NCBI GenBank assembly: GCA_016617855.1
Contig: JAECUM010033191.1
Coordinates: forward strand, 1 to 64,000
DNA from: Megalonaias nervosa
Taxonomy: Eukaryota; Mollusca; Bivalvia; Unionida; Unionidae
Length of the DNA: 64,000 nt
Direction: 5' to 3'
Position numbers and translations under genes: made by a program. Positions 56,093 through 64,000 of the stretch are shown in pieces (within the stretch, counting starts at the first letter, position 1; each line of letters starts with the position of its first letter). Below the pieces are notes generated by a model, which was given only the letters and a program-made list of their open reading frames with translations, did no database searches and was not told where the DNA came from.

Positions 56093-56167
56093 AGCTCTGA
56101 TAACTCAAATGGTAGAGCCTCCTTCCTGAGTTAGGGAAGTCCTGGGTTTCAGCCCCGGCAAGGCCGT
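56093..56167 (+). tRNA. tRNA-like sequence (pseudogene or SINE head)
   Basis: Box A-like TAACTCAAATGGTAGAGCC, an anticodon arm CTTCC-TGAGTTA-GGGAAG with a seven-base loop (central triplet AGT), and a T arm with CCTGGGTTTCAGCCCCGG, where T-loop TTTCAGC departs from TTCGANNC. The acceptor stem (AGCTCTG/CAAGGCC) does not pair well. A nearby body shared with other SINEs was not found. It is more likely a decayed tRNA or lone SINE head than a working gene. Confidence 0.4.
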
Positions 56168-56332
56168 GTATTTTACTTATTTCTTAGGTATTATTGTAGT
56201 CGTTATCGTGGATATCACCATGATCATCATCACACATGCCAACCGCCTTCAGTAACAGTATAGGTCAAAAACGCTGTGATGGCAGTCTAAGACACGGTGA
56301 AGGTTGTTTGAATTCATGGTGTTTGCGTCTGT

Positions 56333-56355
56333 GTGTGTGTGTATGTATGTATGTA

Positions 56356-56404
<49 letters not shown>
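56333..56404. repeat. (GT)n/(GTAT)n/(GA)n compound microsatellite
   Basis: GTGT, then five GTAT units, then about eighteen GT units, then GA units. Confidence 0.95.
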
Positions 56405-56639
56405 TATGTTAGGACCGTTTCAGGTAATGTGTGTTTCTATCCCGAAAGTTCTTCGTTTTTGCAAAGATATTATAAAAAGGTATCGAATACAAGTCTGAAA
56501 ATAGAACGTCTAGAGTGATCACATGGAAGAAAGCCCCAATAATGTGTACAATGGCTATTCATAATCCAACATGCAAGAATGGGACATAAATAGGCACAAT
56601 TGTTGTTCAGAATCTAGCTCATCATCACTTCCAGTTTCT

Positions 56640-57000
56640 CAACAACATAAGAAAGATCACACCCTGCTCATAACTATTATAGATTGATTGACAAGCCGTA
56701 CCAAGGACAACGGACCAACTCATCCAATTTATCATAGATGTAAGAAAGATCACACCCTGCTCATAACTGACTATTATAGATTGATTGACAAGCCGTACCA
56801 AGGACAACGGACCAACTCATCCAATGTATCATAGATGTAAGAAAGATCACACTCTGCTCATAACTGACTATTATAGATTGATTGACAAGCTGTACCAAGG
56901 ACAACGGACCAACTCATCCAATTTATCATAGATGTAAGAAAGATCACACCCTGCTCATAACTGACTATTACAGATTGATTGACAAGCTGTATAAAGGACA
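56640..57000. repeat. Tandem repeat, ~97 bp x 4
   Basis: AAGAAAGATCACACCCTGCT, ATTATAGATTGATTGACAAG, CAAGGACAACGGACCAACTC and ATCCAATTTATCATAGATGT recur at spacings of 93, 97 and 97 bp with few differences. The first unit lacks a 4-bp piece. Minus-strand frames over it repeat the same peptide and are artefacts. Confidence 0.95.
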
Positions 57001-57450
57001 ACGGACGACAGATGCAGCATAACATGGATTTCTCAAACATTAATTTTCTTCTCATTAGATGATACTGAACTGAATTGATTATATATGATATTATCGATAT
57101 TATTACATTACTGATATAAGGTGAATACACTTTTTCAGTTTGATGAGAAAATAATCCACGATATTTGTATTTGCACATGCACAGTCAAGACATAGTGTTG
57201 TAGTGCTAAATGGAATACATTTACTTGATGCCTGTAAGCACACAGTCAAGACCAACTTTCGTTGTGCTTAACAGTACATAGTTTTGCACACAAGCTGATA
57301 TTTCTGTTAATTTCTAAATTAAATGGTAGTTATGTCTATGGATTTTGGCTGAAAGTTTGTTCTTTGTCCTTTGCTACTAAGTTCTAACACCTGCAATAAG
57401 TTAGGTTAACGACTCGCTTCACCTATAATCAATAACGTTTTTATCCACAG

Positions 57451-57540
57451 TCCGTTTAGACGATAAGATGGCCTCATCAATATCACGGAAAACTATTTGC
57501 AATCTGGTCTATGATGGGACTAAGGAACTAAAAGGAAAAG
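57451..57540 (+). CDS. Candidate first coding exon of a host gene
   Basis: An acceptor (TAACGTTTTTATCCACAG, ending at 57450) opens a 90-base segment with ATG at 57468 and 24 codons (MASSISRKTICNLVYDGTKE, then LKGK) ending at a consensus donor, GTATGTG, at 57541. This is the arrangement of a second exon that carries the start codon after a non-coding leader exon. The intron would be phase 1. The protein is too short to identify and no matching downstream exon was recognised before 64 kb. A cDNA read would decide. Confidence 0.45.
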
Positions 57541-58375
57541 GTATGTGATATACATATAACAACCTTGTTGCTTTTCTTTACTAACACATCAGTACGTATA
57601 CAATGTGTTCCAAAGCGTGCTAAACGTGTTAGGCGGAAATTATACACCATCGTCAACAATTTAATCAGTAAGGCCATTGATGATACAGTTCTTTTATATT
57701 TGTGTTCAGGTCTTGATACGTAATATAATTTTAAATAGTAAACGTCTTGATTATTGTTTTAGATGACTGTTATTAAAAGGTAATCAAATGTGTTAAAAAA
57801 TGAACATTAAGAAATAAGCACTCTACTTTATCTGACGGTGTATTTTGCCTCTTATAAGTCGGATTTTCATGGTAGGATTTTTGTTAGTTTTCCTTTCTAT
57901 AGACAATAATGTTTCGATATTAGTATAACTATTTAATAATGTGCGGTATCTATAAAAAATAAAATAATTTTTCAGTGTGGATATTTTTGAGAAGGTTAAA
58001 ACTTTGACAGTGTGTAAATTGTCTATAAAGTCAAACGTATAGTTCGTTTCGAATATTTTTCAGGAACACGAAAATAGTATGTATCGGTTTTCGTTTTTCA
58101 ATAGTTGAACATCAATATAAATACAAAGTGAAAACCCTAGAGGTATGCTCTTTATATCAGCTCTCAAAAACCACGAAATGCATTTGTTATTATTTAGTGC
58201 TTCGACCAAAAACAGTAGGGTAGGTTATCCCCTCACTTCCCCTATTCAATCCAATTATGCAACGTGCCAATATGATTTGTTGGCATTACATCATATTCCA
58301 CGGGTCTACTGGATGCCATATAAGTTTTCGTGGGCAACATGTGTAACATTGCATAGGTCTGGATTCTTTGAGATA
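57541..58375. other. Non-coding stretch, possible intron
   Basis: AT-rich without protein-like frames. If the exon at 57451-57540 is real, this is its downstream intron. Confidence 0.45.
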
Positions 58376-59040
58376 ATACGATCCACCCTAATGGTTAGTT
58401 ACAGATAACATGATCCACCCTAATGGTTAGTCTCAGATAACCTGATCCACCCTAATGACTATTCACAGAAAACATGATCCAACCTAATGACTAGACACAG
58501 ATGACATGATCCACCATAATGGCAATACACAGATAACATGATCCATTCTAATAGTTAGACACATAAGAATGCTCCACTCTAATGGTTAGTCACATATAAC
58601 ATGTGCCACTCTAACGGTTAGACACGGATTGCATGATCCACCCTAATGGTTAGTCACATATAACATGTGCCACTCTAATGGTTAGACACGGATTGCATGA
58701 TCCACCCTAATGGTTAGTCGCAGACAGAACGATACACCTGATGGTTGGACAAATATAGCACGATCAACCCTAACAGCTTGGCACTGATAGCATGATCCAT
58801 CCTAATGGTTAGACACAGATAATATGATCCACCATACTGGTTAGACACAGATAACATGATCCACCCTAATAGTTAGGCACTGATAACATGATCCACCCTA
58901 ATGGTTAGACACAGATGGGCATGATCCACTCTAATGAGAAAACACAGAAAACATAATCAAACCTAATGGTTAATCACAGTTAATCCTGATGGCTACAAAC
59001 AAATAAAATGATCCACTCTGGTGGCTAGACACATAGAATG
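58376..59040. repeat. Minisatellite, ~32 bp x ~20
   Basis: Variants of ATAACATGATCCACCCTAAT and GGTTAGACACAG. One pair of units, near 58580-58710, is repeated as a higher-order dimer (ACATGTGCCACTCTAA then GGATTGCATGATCC). Confidence 0.9.
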
Positions 59041-59044
59041 TGAT

Positions 59045-59045
<1 letters not shown>

Positions 59046-59084
<39 letters not shown>
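59046..59084. repeat. (ATT)n microsatellite
   Basis: About thirteen units. Confidence 0.95.
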
Positions 59085-59176
59085 GTATAAACAAATATTT
59101 AAATTTCAACGGAACTTAAGAAATTGCTGTATTGATATTGTTATAAAGTTTTAAATTGACATGATCATAATGTTTG

Positions 59177-59178
<2 letters not shown>

Positions 59179-59211
<33 letters not shown>
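59179..59211. repeat. (CA)n microsatellite
   Basis: About sixteen units. Confidence 0.95.
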
Positions 59212-59213
<2 letters not shown>

Positions 59214-60089
59214 AACTAAAGTGCATTTTTTTCTTATAAAAAGACAGGTGAATATCAAGAACACCGTTATGGTTTAGGGACACGACATTGATTTTAAAAA
59301 ATGTATGACTCGAGTCGTTTCTTTTAAAAATGAGAGGTTCAGGTTTCAAGCTTACGTTGAGTAGAGAATTTATAGACATTTCTCAATGCATTTTAAATTT
59401 TCATATGGATTAAAACTCACATCCAATAACACGAATTATTTAAAAATCTTAAATGGTCACGGACTGTCAGTTTCATATCTGTTCATTCCCACTCCATGCT
59501 TAATATCCTGTGGGGTGTTGGGTGAGGACAAGGATGTAGATGAATATATTTTGGGAACTGCAATCTCTACAGAATTTACAGGTACCATCCATGGAATATC
59601 AAAATGCAAATGAGGTCTCTCAGCATCTTTAATGTAATTGCGTCGTCTATATATAAAATAGCTGTGGTTACATACTTTAGAAATTAAATATGCGTACCTA
59701 TTATTGCTAAGTTAAGTGTAGTTATCAATATTAAATATAATATTTGATATAAAATAATATTGATGAACTTATAATACATTATTTACAAAATATGATATTA
59801 TATATTCAATTTTTGATATCATAAAATTATTTACGAGAAATATATTTCAAATTTGTGGTATCATAAATGTTTTTAATTTGTGATATCACAAATTCCAATA
59901 TATAGTATGCATTAATTCTGGATATTAAAAGTTTACGTATAAATTGGATTTACTGATGTCATCAAATAAGTGCGTATAAAATATGAGATCAACAAATAAG
60001 GAAAATTAAACCCAATGACTGCATCAGAGTAGTTGGACCAAATTTGTTTTACTGATTAGCCAATATTATACAATTTTTAAATTCTATAT

Positions 60090-60091
<2 letters not shown>
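59212..60091. other. Non-coding AT-rich stretch
   Basis: Between 59700 and 59900 short ATAATATTTGATAT/TTGTGATATCAT variants repeat irregularly. No gene recognised. Confidence 0.45.
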
Positions 60092-60120
<29 letters not shown>

Positions 60121-60122
60121 TT
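60092..60122. repeat. (TTTA)n microsatellite
   Basis: About seven and a half units. Confidence 0.95.
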
Positions 60123-60365
60123 ATGCTGAGCATATACCAACCATTCTTTACAGGCCTCAAGTATTGACATGGAATGCAAAGCAACTGTAAATAACAATTT
60201 CAAGCATATGAGATGAAAAATTCACACTACCAGCCCCCCTCCCCCAATTTAAGAAATTCTGATATACGTAAAATATGACCGCACTGAAAACCCATCTTAG
60301 GCCATCTTCCAATTCACAACCAAGTAAAGTTCACGCACTCAGTGGTAGTAAATTTTATTTAAGCC

Positions 60366-60505
60366 TCGAATTTGGGTATGAGAGAAAGCTTGCCAGTAGC
60401 TTCCTGTGGGAGTTAATTCTTAGCGGGATTTTCACGGGTTCTTCCTCCACTAGTTATACTGGTCGCCTTGTATAGCTTATTATACGCTGAAAATGACCTT
60501 TAACC
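60366..60505 (+). mobile_element. SINE family B, old 5'-diverged copy
   Basis: Matches the distal half of family B (GAGAAAGCTTGCCAGTAGCT, GGTTCTTCCTCCACTA, CTGGTCGCC-TGTAT, TACGCTGAAAATG). The head before 60366 is too diverged to identify and the (CAA) tail has decayed. Confidence 0.7.
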
Positions 60506-60858
60506 TCCACCACACCCGCAACGACACACCTTCCGCATTCTCAGTCATGCACGAATCAAAACTTACCCTGTCACCGACTCATCCTCTTGAAAAATGATTC
60601 CCGGTATGATAATCCTCTCTCAATATGTGTAACAATTCAGGTTGCAAGAATAAACGACTGCCGGGCAGACGGAAACGAAGATGAATCACAAGACATCGTT
60701 TAAGTAATTTTCCAAATACATAATAAATGAAATTTCTGTCAACGGACCAAGACCCACGCCAAACAAAAAATGAAGGAAGGATAAAATTAACCACGACGAT
60801 GATAATAACAACAATAACAACGATACAAACATATGAAAGACAACGAACAGCAATAATC

Positions 60859-60864
60859 ATCCTA

Positions 60865-60905
<41 letters not shown>
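60859..60905. repeat. (ATT)n microsatellite
   Basis: About fifteen units. Confidence 0.95.
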
Positions 60906-60906
<1 letters not shown>

Positions 60907-60956
60907 AAATAATTTTTCTAAGGATCTGGCCGCACATGTAAATAAGGAGAACCTTT

Positions 60957-60959
60957 AGC

Positions 60960-60990
<31 letters not shown>

Positions 60991-60991
60991 T
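60957..60991. repeat. (TTTA)n microsatellite at the edge of the second virus-like block
   Basis: About eight units, ending where the minus-strand frame of the last viral gene stops. It may mark the element boundary. Confidence 0.9.
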
Positions 60992-61340
60992 ATAGACACT
61001 ACATACATTTTGAAATATCGGCTTTCATCAAATCTAATCAAAGAAAGTTTTTCGCATTTGCTAACACGCATCGGCAAGATGTCGGTCAACATACTGTCAA
61101 TTATCCTAAATTCTCGTATCAGATCGTCCATATCATATTTAACTCCTTTACGATAAGATCTTATCTGATCCAACAGTTTATTGTACGTACATGTTGAAGT
61201 TTTACGAGCACTTTATGTTTTGTTTCGAATCTTGGTTCGATTTTCTTACCTGCTGCGGTATGTGCAACTCCAGCACCAGATATTATTAACAGAAACGGGT
61301 TTAATGCGGCTTCACTAGAGACGATACCCGAGCTTGTCAT
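60988..61340 (-). pseudogene. Hydrophobic/helical protein of the second block, frameshifted
   Basis: From a Met at 61340 the frame shows a hydrophobic segment (NPFLLIISGAGVAHTAAGKK) and FETKHKVLVKL. After a frameshift near 61190 the last frame gives YNKLLDQIRSYRKGVKYDMD and DLIREFRIIDSMLTDI, ending at 60988. The layout (hydrophobic stretch, K-H-LV-L, two helices with a ---YDMDDLIREF turn) parallels the protein at 24351-24863, where the turn is DGIISDQEF. Function unknown. The start upstream of 61340 is uncertain. Confidence 0.5.
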
Positions 61341-61511
61341 AATAACGGGAATATGAGATATTACGCGTAAGATTCTTACATAATATTTTATAACATCGCT
61401 TTACACACCACAGTTTTTAATGATAATATTTGTAGTACTGCATAAGGGCATCTCGATCACTTACTGGTATACTTTCTGACACGTGGTTGAAGTCGATAAC
61501 TTGTTGTTTTA
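61341..61511 (-). other. Spacer between viral genes
   Basis: Short minus-strand pieces such as VSDRDALMQYYKYYH precede a stop near 61412. They may be the decayed start of the next gene; no clear function. Confidence 0.35.
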
Positions 61512-62877
61512 TTATCTTTTTATGATAGAGTAAAATTTGTAGTACCAACTACCAACAAATGAATTAATTAAAGTTCGAAAAACTTCGATTTTAGGATCAG
61601 CAAGAAAACCAGCAGGAAAATCTCTGTACTTGTCATAAACATTAGAAGACGTATCTTTATATCTTTCATTAGTTAATACTTCACCTTTTCTTAACCACTT
61701 GTACGAACTAAATTTATCTTTTATTGTTTTGACATCATTTACTAGTACAGAATAATCTTTTTCTGTTTTATCAATAAACCCAGTTGCTAAACTTATTTCG
61801 TCTAAACTGAGATTTTCATGCGTAACATGTTTTCTGATAGTCGCATATGCTGTTGCAAAATTCGGTAACATTACTTTCTTATCATTCGAATCTGTTACAA
61901 TACTACCTAATAAGATACTAAGCTTTTTTCTTAATGTTTCATATTGGCCCGTGAGTATATTTCCGATTTCATTATCATAATTTCTTTTCGACAATTCTCT
62001 ATAACGTCTTATTGTTGGTAATGGAACATCTTCAGGAAGATCATAATATGATGATTTTGAGTCATAAACTTCTAAGTTATCAGTGTCATCTAAAAAGATC
62101 TTTTTTTCAGTTTCACTATAGGATTCAATCAAAGAATCAAGCTCTGCAATTACTTTTAGTAATTTGTTGACAATAACCGGGTCAAACGATATGTGATCAT
62201 CATCATACAACAGTGGTAATAGCGCGTTAGCGTATGCTCTTATCATAAGTTCCGCATCATCTCTATCAGCTACAACTTTTAGTAATTTTCTTTTGTTAGG
62301 ATAATCCATACCATATTCAAGAAATATTTGACGTTTATCAAAATTTTCAGTTAACTTGACACTTTTTGATAATTTATTTTGTCTTGTTTTATTTGCCAAA
62401 TCATTAAGTTGTTTATGTACTCGTTTTATCCAATTTCTTCAGGTATTTTTCCACCATGTGGTTTTGCTTTTATTAGAGTCGAGTTAATGATTAAATCTGT
62501 GTTATATTTGCTGAGATCGAGTAATGTATTTTTAACAAATTTTCTATTTTCTTTTGTTCTTCACGGCAATCATCAGGATGACAATACTTGCTAATCATAT
62601 CAAAATCTCGAATCGTGTCTCTCAGTTGAAGACCTCTCATTCTGATTACTCGTATAATGTTATCTTTTCTTCGGTTAAATTTGTTAACTCCGTCGGTAAT
62701 GGATAAGTAAGTAATTTTTGTTATCTCGTTAATTTCATGTTCGAAAACCAACAAAGCTCTTTTGACTGGATGAATGATATCACCTTCATGAACAGTTAAA
62801 TCTTTTTTTGGATTACAAATATCATAAAATTCTTTTAAAACAGCTACAATTGGTGGGTCTCTCGATGTGTCTGACAT
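61512..62877 (-). pseudogene. Long coiled-coil virus-like protein, two frameshifts, unrecognised
   Basis: ATG at 62877 (MSDTSRDPPIVAVLKEFYDI) begins about 20 bases after the fibre stop. The gene runs ~455 codons to a stop at 61512, with frameshifts near 62510 and 62420; the 295-codon C-terminal frame is open. Highly charged and helical: EHEINEITKITYLSITDG, GLQLRDTIRDFDMISKY, VNKLLKVIAELDSLIESY, TIRRYRELSKRNYDNEIGN. It also has a single aromatic C-terminal patch (FRTLINSFVGSWYYKFYSI). No enzyme motif. I do not recognise the family. Its place beside the fibre gene suggests a structural or scaffold role, but that is a guess. Confidence 0.55.
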
Positions 62878-62896
62878 TTTATTCTTTATCGTCATA

Positions 62897-64000
62897 CTAA
62901 ATTAGGTCATCAACTGTATATATTTGAAACGCAGTGAAATCGGGATACAGACTTTCAGCAGCATTAACAAATATTCTGAAGTACGTGTATTTGTTAATAA
63001 TATTTGCTGGATCAAGTGTGAAAAAACCGGTATACTGACATACTTTTTAGCTGTGCCGTACAACGTTGTCCAAGCTGTATTATCAGTCGCTCGTTCTAAT
63101 TGCCAGTTATAAATTCGAACTGTATACGCGTTTGTTCGACATCGCAAATGACATTTCCAAATTGCAACGGCCAACGGACATCATATTTTAATCCAGAAGT
63201 TTGAGGTTTTTCCGTTTGTTGTCCATTCTTGACCTCCGGATACTACAAAACTAAAAAAGAACGCGTGATTCGGATATTTAACCGGATATAGATTTTGACG
63301 CAGTTGCAACAAAACCCCATCTGTTATCAGCCGAATAATCAGCGTTGGTATATAACCGACATTATTTTTTTAGATCTTTTTGTTCCACCAACAGCAACCG
63401 AATTAACATAAGCTTTATTCGTTAGATCAGCCGCGGTTACAGGAACGTAAGTCATCGCTATTTTGTTGGAGCCCATGTCTAACGCACATGTCATCGTTCC
63501 ACCAGACTTTGTTAGGAATGACGCTTCACATGCAGCTGCTGCAGATGCAATATCGCTTATTTTAGAATTGTCGACGTATAACTTGTTTGTAAGATCCGAT
63601 AAATCGATTGGAGTATATACCGACGTTATTTTGTTTGAGCCCATCTTTAACGTGACTGTCATCATGTCTCCGGATATCTTTACCAAATTGCCTTTTTTTT
63701 TTACAAACCTGACATTAGTGAGCCAATCGTCGTTGGACAACGTTGTATTGTCAAGTTGCATGTTATAAATCAAGTTACCTCCATTGTCAATAGACCCCCG
63801 TCATTGCGCCGCCTGACAATTGTAAATACGATATTAGCACACCTTTTAAATCATCGTAAGAAACTGCATCAGTAACAACAGCAGGTGGAAAGTTTGTTGG
63901 TAGGCCAGTTATCTTAGCTCCACCGGTAAACATCAAGTTACCAGCAATTGTATCTCCAGATTTATTTACCTTTGTTCGATAAATAAGGTTAAGTTGATGT
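62897..64000 (-). pseudogene. Phage-tail-fibre-like protein with lectin-like end, 5' end off window, frameshifted
   Basis: At least 365 codons from beyond 64000 to TAG at 62897. Four fibre repeats are visible: KSGDTIAGNLMFTGG (63955), LSGGAMTG (63820), ISGDMMTVTLKMGSNKIT (63680) and KSGGTMTCALDMGSNKIA (63500), two with the spacer DLTNK-YV. Beyond ~63340 come frameshifted pieces of a beta-rich aromatic domain (WTTNGKTSNFWI, YNWQLERATDNTAWTTLYG, KYTYFRIFVNAAESLYPDF). In phage fibres such tip domains bind glycans; here a receptor-binding role is inferred. There are at least four frameshifts or stops, so it is inactive. Confidence 0.65.

Larger units (their letters stand above)
60988..64000 (-). 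mobile_element. Second Polinton/adintovirus-like block, partial, decayed
   Basis: Three minus-strand genes: tail-fibre-like protein (entering from beyond 64000), long coiled-coil protein and a hydrophobic/helical protein. The first and last resemble, in kind and relative order, genes of the block at 24.3-29.4 kb, but their sequences differ greatly, so this is a separate lineage. Its sequence keeps many CG dinucleotides, unlike its surroundings, which may mean later insertion. No capsid, protease, polymerase or integrase lies inside the window; those would be expected to the right. It could instead be another large DNA-virus relic. Confidence 0.6.

Noticed and set aside
56625..57178. Minus-strand frames of 60 and 106 codons
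   Set aside because: The same peptide repeats with the 97-bp tandem unit; no independent coding signal.
58376..59040. CRISPR-like array of ~32-bp repeats
   Set aside because: Units are contiguous and diverged, with no constant repeat/unique spacer alternation, in a eukaryotic context.
63463..63768. Plus-strand 101-codon frame
   Set aside because: Exact antisense of the fibre repeats of the second block.

Overview
The window looks like non-coding, repeat-dense chromosomal DNA of an invertebrate animal. It is AT-rich and full of microsatellites and minisatellites. The recognisable protein-coding sequence is nearly all decayed mobile elements: an I/Nimb-type LINE, a BED-finger hAT transposon and two Polinton (Maverick)/adintovirus-like virus relics. 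tRNA-derived SINEs and foldback MITEs are scattered between them. The mix would suit a mollusc or another marine invertebrate, but nothing fixes the taxon. There is no bacterial operon structure, rRNA or intact canonical tRNA gene.

Layout. 1-1.0 kb: probable last two coding exons and polyA signal of a plus-strand host gene. 1.3-2.4 kb: foldback elements and hairpins. 6.7-8.8 kb: a ~1.1 kb tandem duplication whose first unit alone carries a SINE. 9-18 kb: non-coding, with SINEs and short satellites. 19.0-24.3 kb, minus strand: LINE (ORF1 zinc knuckles, endonuclease, reverse transcriptase, RNase H), frameshifted throughout. 24.35-29.44 kb, minus strand: Polinton structural-gene block, in order coiled-coil protein, small capsid-type protein, major capsid protein, small capsid-associated protein, adenovirus-type protease, tail-fibre-like protein and a hydrophobic/helical protein. 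29.7-30.3 kb, minus strand: what looks like the missing N-terminal half of the LINE ORF1, so the Polinton appears to sit inside the LINE. 30.5-30.9 kb: two adjoining SINEs. 31.2-34.0 kb: complete but dead hAT element with matching terminal inverted repeats. 34.36-34.67 kb: foldback MITE. 36.1-37.3 kb: unrecognised broken coding region. 40.0-45.1 kb: nested satellites and a segmental duplication. 45.6-60.9 kb: mostly satellites, a near-full-length SINE and one candidate host exon (57.45-57.54 kb). 61.0-64.0 kb, minus strand: second virus-like block (tail-fibre-like protein with at least four repeats and a lectin-like end, a long coiled-coil protein, a hydrophobic/helical protein), running off the window.

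How the parts relate. In both virus-like blocks a gene with phage-tail-fibre-type GDTMTG repeats is followed downstream by a small hydrophobic/helical protein. In the first block it sits directly after capsid and protease genes, which supports a receptor-binding or spike role. No polymerase-B, integrase or packaging ATPase was found, so both are fragments, and every viral reading frame has stops or frameshifts except one ~134-codon frame. Most assignments rest on motifs read by eye; no database search was possible.
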